From Streptomyces sp. WM4235 (GTDB lineage: Bacteria; Actinomycetota; Actinomycetes; Streptomycetales; Streptomycetaceae): a stretch of DNA of 51,117 bases. Positions 1-13,798 of the stretch are shown here, piece by piece. Below the pieces are notes generated by a model that was not told the origin of the DNA, searched no databases, and worked only from the letters and a program-made list of their open reading frames with translations. Positions within the stretch are counted from its first letter, which is position 1. Each line of letters starts with the position of its first letter. The stretch is taken from the NCBI RefSeq assembly GCF_001279725.1, contig NZ_LGDE01000428.1, positions 1 to 51,117 on the forward strand. Direction: 5' to 3'. Position numbers and translations under genes: made by a program.

Positions 1-98
1 GAAACGCCCGGTTTACATTCCGAACCCGGAAGCTAAGCCTTTCAGCGCCGATGGTACTGCAGGGGGGACCCTGTGGGAGAGTAGGACGCCGCCGAACA
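1..98 (+). rRNA. 5S ribosomal RNA, 3' part
   Basis: The sequence from the first base matches the conserved body of actinobacterial 5S rRNA, including CCGAACCCGGAAG, GATGGTACTGCAGGG and GGGAGAGTAGGACGCCGCCG. The first twenty or so nucleotides lie outside the window. The 3' end is put at about 98 by family knowledge; the exact base is uncertain. It is the tail of an rRNA operon whose 16S and 23S genes lie upstream of the window. Confidence 0.95.
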
Positions 99-102
99 AC
101 CC

Positions 103-175
103 GCCCTTTTAGCTCAGTCGGTAGAGCGTCTCCATGGTAAGGAGAAGGTCAACGGTTCGATTCCGTTAAAGGGCT
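103..175 (+). tRNA. tRNA-Thr (anticodon GGT)
   Basis: A full cloverleaf can be folded by eye. The acceptor stem pairs GCCCTTT (103-109) with AAAGGGC (168-174), discriminator T175. The D arm pairs GCTC with GAGC. The anticodon stem TCTCC/GGAGA carries loop ATGGTAA with GGT at 136-138, reading threonine codons ACC and ACU. The T arm is AACGG-TTCGATT-CCGTT. CCA is not encoded. It starts about five bases after the 5S gene, so it is probably processed from the rRNA operon transcript. Confidence 0.96.
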
Positions 176-184
176 CAATCAAAA

Positions 185-214
185 AGGCCCCCGCCTCATG
201 GCGGGGGCCTTTTT
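185..214. terminator. Terminator after the 5S-tRNA-Thr unit
   Basis: Perfect 11-bp inverted repeat (AGGCCCCCGCC at 185-195, its complement at 200-210) with a TCAT loop, flanked by A5 on one side and T5 on the other. This is an intrinsic terminator that could work in both directions. It would end the rRNA/tRNA transcript and could also stop leftward reading from osaC. Confidence 0.9.
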
Positions 215-266
215 GCGTTCCCGAGGCCTTTCGGTGGATGCCGGACCTTGGGTGCCGGACACAGAA

Positions 267-296
267 AGGGCCGGCGCCGTGGAACGGGCCGGCCCT
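267..296 (-). terminator. Hairpin downstream of osaC
   Basis: Arms AGGGCCGGC (267-275) and GCCGGCCCT (288-296) flank a 12-nt loop, starting 17 nt past the osaC stop. There is no T-tract, which is common for Streptomyces terminators. Confidence 0.55.
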
Positions 297-312
297 GACA
301 GAGGGGACAGTG

Positions 313-2835
313 TTACTCGCCTTCGCGCTGATGCGGCACCCGGAAGGTGAGGATGGCCATGTCGTCCGAGGCGGGCTCGGCGGCGAAACGCTCGACGGCG
401 CGCAGGACACGCGAGGCCACCGCGCCCGCGGTGAGGCCGGTACACGTGGTGAGAACCTCGGTGAGGCCGTCGTCGCCGAGCATGCGCGGGCCCTCGCGGC
501 GTTCGGTGATGCCATCCGTGACACAGAGCAGGACATCGCCCGGATCCAGCATGAGGGTCTGCTCGTAGAGCTCCAGGTCATCCATGACACCGAGCAGGGG
601 CTGCGGGTCCGCCGCAGGGGTGACCTCGCCGTTCGGACGCAGACGCAACGGCAGCGGATGGCCCGCGCAGACCACCTTCATCAAGGCGCCGCCATTGGGC
701 TGGGGATGGAGCTCGCCGTAGAGAAGGGTGAGGAAGCGGCTGCGGGCACCCTCGTCGAGAATGGCCGCGTTCAGCCGTTCCAGGACGGCCGGGCCGCCGA
801 GGCCCTCGCGAGCCAGGAGGCGCAGGGCGTGCCGGGCGAGACCCGTGACCGCGGCCGCCTCCGGGCCGGTACCGCAGACATCACCGATGGCGAAGCCGTA
901 CACACCAGGGCGGATCGGAAAGACGTCGTAGAAGTCACCGCCGACCTCGTTGCCCTCGCCCGCCGCTCGGTAGATGACCTCGACCTCCATGCCGGGGATG
1001 GCGGGAGAGCCGGGCGGCAGCAGACTGCGTTGCAGGGAGCGGCTGATGGCGGTGCGCTCGGAGTACAGGCGCGCGTTGTCGAGGGCGAGAGCCGCCCTGC
1101 GGGACAGGTCGTCGGCGAGTTCGAGGATCTCCTGACGGAAGTGTTCCTCGCTCGGCCGGCCGAGCGTCAGCATCCCGATCACACGGTTGCGCGCCAGCAG
1201 GGGCAGGACGACCGTTTCGCCGCCCACCGTCAAGGACGCGTCGGGCCACGGGCGGGCGCCCGCCTCACGGACCGGCTCGGGCGGACTGACCTGCGAGAGC
1301 AGGTCCTTGAGCCCGTCGATGCGTTCCTCGTCCTCGTGGAGCACGTACGACAGGTACGGATCGGAGGTCTGGTCGGCGATCGTGTAGACGGCACACCAGG
1401 TCGCCAGGGTCGGAACGGTCATCTGGGCCATGAGGGCCAGGGTCTGGTCCCGGTCGAGGGTGCCGGCCAGCAGGTCGGAGGCCTCCACGAGGAAGGAGAG
1501 GGAGCCGCGCCGCAGACGTTCGAGTTCGCCCAGGCGGGCCGACTCCACGGCGAGGGCGATCCGGTCCGCGGCGAACTGCAGCCGCAGGGCGTCCTCGTTG
1601 GAGTAGCGGCCCGGATACTCGGTGGCCACGCCCAGCGATCCGGTCAGCCGACCTTCGACCTTGAGCGGAACAGTGACCACCGACCGCATGCCGGTGGCCT
1701 CCAGGAGCGGCACGGCGCCCGGGACCGCGGAAAGGTCGTCGTGGACGGCGGGCATGCGCGCCGAGCCGTACCGATTGGTGCCGGCCTCGACCGGAACGCG
1801 GGCGAACCGCTGACGGGTCGAGGGAAGTCCGGTGGTGGCACGGACCTCCAACTCCGTTTCGTCGTCGGTCGCGAGCAGCAGGAAAGCCGAGTCCGCGTCG
1901 AGCATGTCGCGGGCGCGTTCGACGGTGCGCTGGAGCAGTCCGTCGAGGTCGTCGGGGGCCGGCGAACCGATGAACATCTCGAAGGGGTCCGGCAGTCGCG
2001 CCTCGTTGAGCTGGGCGCCATCGGAAGGAACCCGCAAGGGGCTCTGGAGCAGGGCGCGTTCGTCGTCGTGCACGAGCAGACAGACGATGGACGGTTCGCC
2101 GTGGGCGTCACGGACCCGCAAGTGGGAGGCGTAGACGGGGATGACGCGACCGTCGGCGCCGCGAATGCCGTAACTGCCCTCCCAGCGGGACAGCCTCAGC
2201 GCCTCGGCGATACCGGTACCGGTACCGGGAGTCTGCGGCCAGGCCGCGAGCTCGGCGAGCGGACGTCCGACGGCCTTCTCCGAGGGATGCCCGAAGATGT
2301 GCTCGGCATCCTCGTTCCAGGCGGAGACGGTGTCGGCGCCGTCGATCTGGAGGACGGCGACACGGACCCGGCTGTCGGCGAGGGGGAGCAACTGATCAGG
2401 GACGACGGGCCCGGCGGATCGGGTACCGACCGGACGGTCCGGGAGGTCCAGCCGGAACCACACGTGCTTGTGGGTGGCCGTGTACTCGACTCCCCAGCGG
2501 GTGGCGAGGGCGGCGCAGAGCATGAGGCCGCGGCCGTTCTCGCGGTCCGGATCGGCGTACGGGCGCTCTCCGGGGTGCTGGAGCGGAAGTTCACGCTCCG
2601 GGTACCTGTCGGCGACCTCGACGCGCACGCCGTCCTCGGCACGCAGGCACAGGACCTCGGCCCGGGTGCCGGCGTGGACCACGGCGTTGGTCACGAGTTC
2701 GCTGGTGAGCACCACCGCGTCGTCGACGATGTCCGCGAAGCCCCAGCCGTGGAGGGTGTCGCGGACGAACGCGCGGGCAGCGGCGACCGAACGCCCTAGA
2801 GGATCGAAACTGGCAGCCGCCCGTGCCGTGATCAC
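313..2835 (-). CDS. osaC: OsaC: RsbW-like ATPase / PAS / GAF / PP2C (SpoIIE) regulator
   Basis: Predicted 840-aa cytosolic regulator. Domains in order: an RsbW/SpoIIAB-like ATPase (about 15-135; N-box SELVTNAVVHA, later GRGLMLC), a PAS domain (about 150-265), two GAF-like regions (about 290-450 and 465-590), and a SpoIIE-type PP2C phosphatase (about 605-838; GGDFYDVF, GDVCGTGPE, CVTDGITE, SDDMAILTF). The GTG start at 2835 has a GAAGGAG site six bases upstream. The gene is divergent from osaA. In S. coelicolor the protein in this place, OsaC, is reported to bind the osmotic-stress sigma factor SigB and help shut the response down; the assignment here rests on domain order and synteny. A protein with both an anti-sigma kinase-like domain and a phosphatase could act at two points of a partner-switching pathway. 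Confidence 0.9.
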   Translation of the reverse strand: MITARAAASFDPLGRSVAAARAFVRDTLHGWGFADIVDDAVVLTSELVTNAVVHAGTRAEVLCLRAEDGVRVEVADRYPERELPLQHPGERPYADPDRENGRGLMLCAALATRWGVEYTATHKHVWFRLDLPDRPVGTRSAGPVVPDQLLPLADSRVRVAVLQIDGADTVSAWNEDAEHIFGHPSEKAVGRPLAELAAWPQTPGTGTGIAEALRLSRWEGSYGIRGADGRVIPVYASHLRVRDAHGEPSIVCLLVHDDERALLQSPLRVPSDGAQLNEARLPDPFEMFIGSPAPDDLDGLLQRTVERARDMLDADSAFLLLATDDETELEVRATTGLPSTRQRFARVPVEAGTNRYGSARMPAVHDDLSAVPGAVPLLEATGMRSVVTVPLKVEGRLTGSLGVATEYPGRYSNEDALRLQFAADRIALAVESARLGELERLRRGSLSFLVEASDLLAGTLDRDQTLALMAQMTVPTLATWCAVYTIADQTSDPYLSYVLHEDEERIDGLKDLLSQVSPPEPVREAGARPWPDASLTVGGETVVLPLLARNRVIGMLTLGRPSEEHFRQEILELADDLSRRAALALDNARLYSERTAISRSLQRSLLPPGSPAIPGMEVEVIYRAAGEGNEVGGDFYDVFPIRPGVYGFAIGDVCGTGPEAAAVTGLARHALRLLAREGLGGPAVLERLNAAILDEGARSRFLTLLYGELHPQPNGGALMKVVCAGHPLPLRLRPNGEVTPAADPQPLLGVMDDLELYEQTLMLDPGDVLLCVTDGITERREGPRMLGDDGLTEVLTTCTGLTAGAVASRVLRAVERFAAEPASDDMAILTFRVPHQREGE

Positions 2836-3000
2836 AAGACTCCTTCGACGCGGTTGGACATCGGGTGCCAGGTTACTTACCTTCGCGGTTCCCGTGGTGC
2901 CGTCGTCCTGGATTCCACTCGCAGGGTACGGCCGGTGTGCGATGGTGCCGAAGTGTTATGGCCTGGTTCGGACAGGGTGAAACACTGGGCAGGCTTGAAC

Positions 3001-3033
3001 AGCCGGGTTGTGGATAGAAGAGCCGGGTTGTGG
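3001..3033 (+). repeat. 13-bp direct repeat in the osaC-osaA intergenic region
   Basis: AGCCGGGTTGTGG occurs perfectly at 3001-3013 and 3021-3033, a 20-bp period. It lies just upstream of the preferred osaA start and covers the alternative GTG at 3030. It may be an operator with two sites on one face of the helix. Confidence 0.6.
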
Positions 3034-3083
3034 TTGTTCGGAAATCCGGTGGAACAGTGGTCGACCCTTTCGGGAGGGACACG

Positions 3084-8606
<5,523 letters not shown>

Positions 8607-8653
8607 TCGTCGGGCGACAACCCTGATATCAATTGTTGACTCAGTGTGGCCGT

Positions 8654-8704
8654 AACGGTGTGGGAGGACGGGATGCGGGGAACCTTCTGCTCTCCCACAC
8701 CGTT
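8654..8704 (+). terminator. Hairpin between osaA and osaB
   Basis: Thirteen-bp arms, AACGGTGTGGGAG (8654-8666) and its complement (8692-8704), followed by TTCTG. With the 274-bp gap to osaB this suggests that osaB has its own promoter; a TACGAT hexamer at 8763-8768 is a weak -10 candidate. Confidence 0.65.
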
Positions 8705-8880
8705 TCTGCTTCGTGCACAGTGACATCTTGGTGACAGGGTGTGGCGATCTCGGGACTGGGGCTACGATGACCGGCACAAGGACGGACGGCGCAAGGATGC
8801 CGTCCTCTGGGGCGGGGCCCGGCGTACAGGCCGGTGCCCGGAGCCGGGGAGGCCCCATGCCGGGGCGAGGAGGACAGGGC

Positions 8881-9561
8881 ATGGTGCAGAAGGCCAAGAT
8901 CCTCCTGGTCGACGACCGGCCGGAGAATCTGCTGGCGCTGGAGGCCATCCTCTCCGCGCTCGATCAGACACTGGTCCGGGCGTCGTCCGGGGAGGAAGCG
9001 CTCAAGGCGCTGTTGACGGACGATTTCGCGGTCATCCTGCTGGATGTGCAGATGCCGGGCATGGACGGTTTCGAGACGGCCGCGCACATCAAGCGGCGGG
9101 AACGGACCCGGGACATCCCGATCATCTTCCTCACCGCGATCAATCACGGTCCGCACCACACCTTCCGCGGTTACGCGGCGGGCGCGGTCGACTACATCTC
9201 GAAACCGTTCGACCCGTGGGTGCTGCGCGCCAAGGTGTCGGTCTTCGTGGAGCTGTACACGAAGAACTGCCAGCTGCGGGAGCAGGCGGCGCTGCTGCGA
9301 CTCCAACTGGAGGGCGGCGGGACCAACGGCGACGGCAGCAAGGAGACGGCCGGACTGCTGGCCGAGCTCTCCGCGCGGCTCGCGGCGGTCGAGGAACAGG
9401 CCGAGGCGCTGACGAAGCAACTCGGTGAGGAATCCGCCGACGCGGCCGTGGTGGCGACCGCGGCGCATCTGGAACGCAAGCTGACCGGACTGCGCAGAGC
9501 GCTGGACGCGCTCGAACCGGGAACCGGCGGCGGAGCGGCGGTACTGCCCGCCCAGGGCTGA
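8881..9561 (+). CDS. osaB: OsaB: response regulator with coiled-coil C-terminus
   Basis: 226-aa response regulator. The receiver domain (about 5-125) has the acidic pair VDD, phospho-acceptor Asp55 in LLDVQMPGMDG, Thr in FLTAI and Lys in SKPFD. The C-terminal 100 residues are charged, heptad-like helix (EEQAEALTKQL and similar) with no recognisable DNA-binding or enzyme domain. ATG 8881 has GAGGAGGA seven bases upstream; upstream in-frame codons (to 8713) have no comparable site. It is the presumed partner of the OsaA kinase. In S. coelicolor osaB is reported to be needed for growth and aerial development at high osmolarity. The output mechanism cannot be read from the sequence; protein-protein contact through the coiled coil is the likely route. 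Confidence 0.92.
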   Translation: MVQKAKILLVDDRPENLLALEAILSALDQTLVRASSGEEALKALLTDDFAVILLDVQMPGMDGFETAAHIKRRERTRDIPIIFLTAINHGPHHTFRGYAAGAVDYISKPFDPWVLRAKVSVFVELYTKNCQLREQAALLRLQLEGGGTNGDGSKETAGLLAELSARLAAVEEQAEALTKQLGEESADAAVVATAAHLERKLTGLRRALDALEPGTGGGAAVLPAQG

Positions 9562-9574
9562 CGGCGTCGGCCCC

Positions 9575-9596
9575 GCGGGCCCCGGTGCGGGCCCGC
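9575..9596 (+). terminator. Hairpin after osaB
   Basis: Arms GCGGGCCC and GGGCCCGC with a 6-nt loop, 13 nt past the osaB stop. GC-rich without a T-tract. Confidence 0.55.
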
Positions 9597-9698
9597 CTGG
9601 GTGTGCGTCAGGTCTGGCGGTGCGTCAAAGCACCGCCGACCGCGGCGACACGAACGGGTGAAGGGGTGGGCACGCGCGTCCACCGGCGTGCGCACCGG

Positions 9699-9704
9699 TA
9701 ACCT
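9699..9704 (+). promoter_or_regulatory. -10-like TAACCT giving a leaderless ftsK mRNA
   Basis: TAACCT fits TAnnnT and lies exactly seven bases before ATG 9712, where no ribosome binding site is present. Transcription would begin at or next to the A of the ATG. No good -35 is visible. Confidence 0.5.
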
Positions 9705-9711
9705 CGCCCCC

Positions 9712-12540
9712 ATGGCCTCAAGTACGTCCGGCAAGGGTTCCCAGCGCGCCGCGGGCACCGCGAAGGGCCGCACCGGCCGTACGGCGGCCCCGGCGAAGAA
9801 GACCGCTCCCGCGCGCAAGCCGCCCGCGAAGAAGGTCGCGGCGGCCCGTCGCGCCCCGGTCAAGAAGGTGCCGGCCAAGCCCGCGCCGTCCCCGACCGGG
9901 GGCGTGGTGCGGCTGGTGCGCGCCTGTTGGCTCGGCCTCGCCCACGGGGTCGGCGCCGTCTTCCGCGGTGTCGGCCAGGGCGCCAGGAACCTCGACCCCG
10001 CGCACCGCAAGGACGGCCTCGCGCTGCTGCTCCTCGCCCTCGCGCTGATCGTCGCCGCCGGAACCTGGTCGAACCTGAGCGGTCCCGTCGGCGATCTGGT
10101 CACGATGTTGGTCACCGGTGCATTCGGGCGACTGGATCTGCTCGTACCGATCCTGCTCGGCGTGATGGCCGTGCGGTTCATCCGGCACCCCGAGCAGACC
10201 GACGCCAACGGCCGGATCGGCATCGGCCTGTCCGCGCTCGTGATCGGCGTCCTGGGCCTGGTCCACATCGGCTGCGGGGCACCCGGCCGCGACGAGGGCA
10301 CCACCGCGATGCAGAACGCGGGCGGGCTCATCGGATGGGCCGCCTCCAAGCCGCTGATCTTCACCATGGGTGCGCCGCTGGCCGTGCCCATGCTGGTGCT
10401 GCTCACCGTCTTCGGCCTGCTGGTGGTCACGGCCACGCCGGTCAACGCGATCCCGCAGCGGCTGCGGCGGCTCGGGATCCGGCTCGGGATCATCGCGCCG
10501 AACGAGTACGACGAGGACTACGGGGACGCGGAGCAGCCCGCCGACCGGCACGACGCCGAGCGCTGGCGGGCCCGCGCCGGGGCGGAGGAGCCCGCCGGGC
10601 CGCTGGATCCCACCGACGCCGCCGAGGAGGCCGCGCTGGCCCGGCGCCGCAGGCCGAGGCGGTCCGCGCCCAGGACCGGCATGGACGCCGTCGACGTGGC
10701 GGCCGCGGCGGCCGCCGCACTGGACGGGGTGGTCTACGGCGGAATGCCGCCGTCCCCGCTGGTCGCGGACCTCACCCAGGGGATCTCCCCCGACCCCGAG
10801 GGCGCGGAGCTCACCACTCCCGTGCCGCCCGCGCGCGGTGCGCGGCCCGCCGTCCTCCCGGACCCCGCACCCGCCCCGAGGCCCGCGGCGCCCGAGCCCG
10901 CCGCGTCGGCCGCGTCCGCTCCGGCGGCCGTGCCCGCGTCCGCCGAGCGCCCGCACGACACCACCGCCGCGGCCTCCGGGACCCTGTCGGTACCGGACCT
11001 GACGAAGGCGTCGCCGGAACCCCGATCGCTGTCGCCGCGCTCCGAGCAGCTCCAGCTGCGCGGCGACATCACGTACGTCAAACCCCGGCTGGACCTGCTG
11101 GAGCGCGGCGGTCCCGGCAAGACCCGCAGCGCCGCCAACGACGCGGTCGTCGCCTCGCTGACCAACGTCTTCATGGAGTTCAAGGTCGACGCGTCCGTCA
11201 CCGGTTTCACCCGGGGCCCGACGGTCACCCGCTACGAGGTGACGCTGGGCGCGGCCGTGAAGGTCGAGCGGATCACGGCGCTGGCCAAGAACATCGCCTA
11301 CGCCGTCGCCTCGCCGGACGTACGGATCATCAGCCCCATCCCGGGCAAGTCGGCGGTCGGCATCGAGATCCCGAACACCGACCGCGAGATGGTCAACCTC
11401 GGCGACGTGCTGCGCCTCGCGGACGCCGCCGAGGACGACCACCCGATGCTGGTGGCGCTCGGCAAGGACGTCGAGGGCGGCTACGTCATGGCCAACCTCG
11501 CCAAGATGCCGCACGTGCTGGTCGCCGGCGCCACCGGCTCCGGCAAGTCCTCCTGCATCAACTGCCTGATCACCTCGGTGATGATCCGCGCCACCCCGGA
11601 GGAGGTGAAGATGGTGCTGGTCGACCCCAAGCGGGTGGAGCTGACCGCGTACGAGGGCATCCCGCACCTGATCACGCCGATCATCACCAACCCCAAGCGG
11701 GCCGCCGAGGCCCTGCAGTGGGTCGTACGCGAGATGGACCTGCGCTACGACGACCTCGCGGCCTTCGGGTACCGGCACATCGACGACTTCAACCAGGCCA
11801 TCCGCGACGGCAAGATCAAACTGCCGCCGGGCAGCGAGCGTGAGCTCACCCCGTACCCGTATCTGCTGGTGATCGTGGACGAGCTCGCCGACCTGATGAT
11901 GGTCGCGCCGCGCGACGTCGAGGACTCGATCGTCCGCATCACCCAGTTGGCCCGAGCGGCCGGCATCCATCTGGTGCTCGCCACCCAGCGGCCCTCGGTG
12001 GACGTGGTCACCGGCCTGATCAAGGCGAACGTGCCCTCGCGGCTCGCCTTCGCCACCTCCTCGCTCGCGGACAGCCGGGTCATCCTGGACCAGCCCGGTG
12101 CCGAGAAGCTGATCGGCAAGGGTGACGGACTGTTCCTGCCGATGGGCGCGAACAAGCCGGTCCGTCTCCAGGGGGCCTTCGTCACCGAGGAGGAGATCTC
12201 CGGGGTGGTCCAACACTGCAAGGAGCAGATGACCCCCGTCTTCCGCGACGACGTCACGGTCGGGCAGAAGCAGAAGAAGGAGATCGACGAGGAGATCGGC
12301 GACGACCTGGACCTCCTGTGCCAGGCGGCGGAGCTGGTCGTCTCCACCCAGTTCGGCTCCACCTCGATGCTCCAGCGCAAGCTGCGGGTCGGTTTCGCCA
12401 AGGCCGGACGGCTCATGGACCTGATGGAATCGCGCGGGATCGTCGGCCCCAGCGAGGGGTCGAAGGCCCGCGACGTGATGGTGAAACCGGACGAGCTGGA
12501 CGAGTTCCTGGCCGTCATCCGAGGCGAGTCCCACCCGTAA
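9712..12540 (+). CDS. ftsK: FtsK/SpoIIIE-family DNA translocase
   Basis: 942-aa septal DNA pump that clears chromosomes from closing division or sporulation septa. The N-terminus is Lys/Ala/Pro-rich (KKTAPARKPPAKK), followed by about four membrane segments (roughly 105-260) and a Pro/Ala-rich linker (about 270-440). The motor domain has Walker A GATGSGKSS (Lys612) and Walker B LLVIVDELADLMM. The C-terminal gamma winged helix (STQFGSTSMLQRKLRVGFAK onward) recognises polarity sequences in the chromosome. ATG 9712 is chosen because a -10-like hexamer lies seven bases upstream (leaderless); an upstream in-frame start at 9601 would give a 37-residue extension with no family likeness. Confidence 0.96.
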   Translation: MASSTSGKGSQRAAGTAKGRTGRTAAPAKKTAPARKPPAKKVAAARRAPVKKVPAKPAPSPTGGVVRLVRACWLGLAHGVGAVFRGVGQGARNLDPAHRKDGLALLLLALALIVAAGTWSNLSGPVGDLVTMLVTGAFGRLDLLVPILLGVMAVRFIRHPEQTDANGRIGIGLSALVIGVLGLVHIGCGAPGRDEGTTAMQNAGGLIGWAASKPLIFTMGAPLAVPMLVLLTVFGLLVVTATPVNAIPQRLRRLGIRLGIIAPNEYDEDYGDAEQPADRHDAERWRARAGAEEPAGPLDPTDAAEEAALARRRRPRRSAPRTGMDAVDVAAAAAAALDGVVYGGMPPSPLVADLTQGISPDPEGAELTTPVPPARGARPAVLPDPAPAPRPAAPEPAASAASAPAAVPASAERPHDTTAAASGTLSVPDLTKASPEPRSLSPRSEQLQLRGDITYVKPRLDLLERGGPGKTRSAANDAVVASLTNVFMEFKVDASVTGFTRGPTVTRYEVTLGAAVKVERITALAKNIAYAVASPDVRIISPIPGKSAVGIEIPNTDREMVNLGDVLRLADAAEDDHPMLVALGKDVEGGYVMANLAKMPHVLVAGATGSGKSSCINCLITSVMIRATPEEVKMVLVDPKRVELTAYEGIPHLITPIITNPKRAAEALQWVVREMDLRYDDLAAFGYRHIDDFNQAIRDGKIKLPPGSERELTPYPYLLVIVDELADLMMVAPRDVEDSIVRITQLARAAGIHLVLATQRPSVDVVTGLIKANVPSRLAFATSSLADSRVILDQPGAEKLIGKGDGLFLPMGANKPVRLQGAFVTEEEISGVVQHCKEQMTPVFRDDVTVGQKQKKEIDEEIGDDLDLLCQAAELVVSTQFGSTSMLQRKLRVGFAKAGRLMDLMESRGIVGPSEGSKARDVMVKPDELDEFLAVIRGESHP

Positions 12541-12718
12541 CAAATGGGCGGGCAACCGTTTCCCCTCGGCGCGCGTCAAGTTGAGGGAGACGCAGGCCCC
12601 GCGCCCTCGGCACGAGGTCGTCCCACCCGTTTCACCTGTTCCACTCGTCACGCACCGCTGCGGAATCCCCGCGCTGTTCGGATCACCATTCGGATGGCGT
12701 AGGGAGTCCACCCTCCGG

Positions 12719-12749
12719 TTGCTCCACCCTTTCGTCACCCCCCTAGACT
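12719..12749 (+). promoter_or_regulatory. Candidate promoter of the RodZ-like gene
   Basis: TTGCTC (12719-12724), 19-bp spacer, TAGACT (12744-12749). The predicted transcript would start near 12756 and carry a leader to GTG 12790. Confidence 0.4.
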
Positions 12750-12789
12750 GGTAATCCAGCAGGTGGCTACACGCTCGAAAGGCGCCCTC

Positions 12790-13683
12790 GTGTCCATCGG
12801 CAACGCCAACTCCCCCGAAGAAGAGCGGCCTTCGACCGACGACCGGTCCGAGGACCGCATCGTCGAACGTCCCGTCGAAGGACCGTCCATCGGGACGGCC
12901 CTCAAGAAGGCCCGGATCGTCGCCGGGCTCACTGTCGACGAGGTCAGTTCCACCACCCGCGTGCGCATCCCGATCGTGCACGCGATCGAAGAAGACGATT
13001 TCACGCGGTGCGGCGGCGACGTCTACGCCCGCGGTCACATCCGTACCCTCGCCCGTGCCGTGGGCCTCGATCCGGAACCCCTGGTCGACGCGTACGACGC
13101 GGCTCACGGCGGCCGGCCGGCACCCACCCCCGCCGCGCCGATGTTCGAAGCCGAGCGGATCCGTCCCGAACGGCAGCGGCCCAACTGGACCGCCGCCATG
13201 GTCGCCGCCATCGTCGCCGTGATCGGCTTCGTGGGCTTCACCGCCTTCAGCGGTGGCGACGAGAAGGGCAAGCGACCCGTCGCGGAGGGAACCGCCTCCC
13301 CGAAGCCCGCTCCCAAGCAGGCCGGGAAGCCGGCCGCCTCGCCGTCGCAGAGCCCGAAGGCCCCCAAGCCGGAGCCCTCGGACAGCGCCATCGCGGCCGC
13401 GCCCAAGGACCTCGTCACGGTGGTCCTGACGGCCGACAGCGGCGAGAGCTGGATCTCGGCGAAGGACCACAACGGCCGACTCCTGTTCGACGGCACTCTC
13501 GCGCAGGGTGAGTCGAAGACCTTCACGGACAAGGAGTCCATCGACCTCGTACTCGGCGACGCCGGGGCCGTGCACCTCTTCGTGAACGGCAAGGAGATCA
13601 AGGACACCTTCCAGGCGGGTCAAGTGGAACGTCTCACCTACACCAAGGACGACCCGCGCCAGGGCCAGGCCCAAGCGGGCTGA
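12790..13683 (+). CDS. RodZ-like membrane protein: HTH, one TM helix, DUF4115
   Basis: 297-aa protein. The N-terminal third holds a RodZ-type helix-turn-helix ([20 protein letters not shown], then [11 protein letters not shown] and [16 protein letters not shown]). Next come a linker, one membrane helix ([17 protein letters not shown]), an Ala/Pro/Lys-rich periplasmic stretch and a C-terminal beta-rich DUF4115 domain. This is the layout of bacterial RodZ, which links MreB and the cell wall, although Streptomyces MreB acts mainly in spore-wall synthesis. GTG 12790 is preferred because GAAAGG lies seven bases before it; GTG 12763 is in frame but has a poor site and sits close to the -10 candidate. 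It lies 249 bp after ftsK, on the same strand. Confidence 0.85.
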   Translation: MSIGNANSPEEERPSTDDRSEDRIVERPVEGPSIGTALKKARIVAGLTVDEVSSTTRVRIPIVHAIEEDDFTRCGGDVYARGHIRTLARAVGLDPEPLVDAYDAAHGGRPAPTPAAPMFEAERIRPERQRPNWTAAMVAAIVAVIGFVGFTAFSGGDEKGKRPVAEGTASPKPAPKQAGKPAASPSQSPKAPKPEPSDSAIAAAPKDLVTVVLTADSGESWISAKDHNGRLLFDGTLAQGESKTFTDKESIDLVLGDAGAVHLFVNGKEIKDTFQAGQVERLTYTKDDPRQGQAQAG

Positions 13684-13706
13684 ACCCCTACGGAACAAGC
13701 ACTTCC

Positions 13707-13742
13707 GGATCCCCGGGACGCCGCGCCGCGTCCCGGGGATCC
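13707..13742 (+). terminator. Hairpin between the RodZ-like gene and rimO
   Basis: A perfect 15-bp inverted repeat, GGATCCCCGGGACGC (13707-13721) with its complement at 13728-13742 and a 6-nt loop, 23 nt after the stop. A strong GC-rich hairpin without a T-tract, likely a terminator. Confidence 0.7.
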
Positions 13743-13785
13743 TGCCGTGGTGGGACGTGGGGCGGGGGCCGCCGCCGGGACGAAG

Positions 13786-13791
13786 TAGTCT
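13786..13791 (+). promoter_or_regulatory. -10-like TAGTCT giving a leaderless rimO mRNA
   Basis: TAGTCT lies seven bases before ATG 13799 and there is no Shine-Dalgarno sequence between. The transcript of the rimO-pgsA-cinA run probably begins at the start codon. Confidence 0.5.
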
Positions 13792-13798
13792 TGAGTCC

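Noticed and set aside
238..2799. Long plus-strand open frame opposite osaC
   Set aside because: It is a GC-bias shadow: Gly/Arg/Glu/Val-rich with no family motif, while the other strand encodes an intact multidomain protein.
2924..2929. GGGTAC as the -10 of a SigB promoter for osaA
   Set aside because: No GnnT -35 is found at the 14-16 bp spacing; the nearest match is off by one base.
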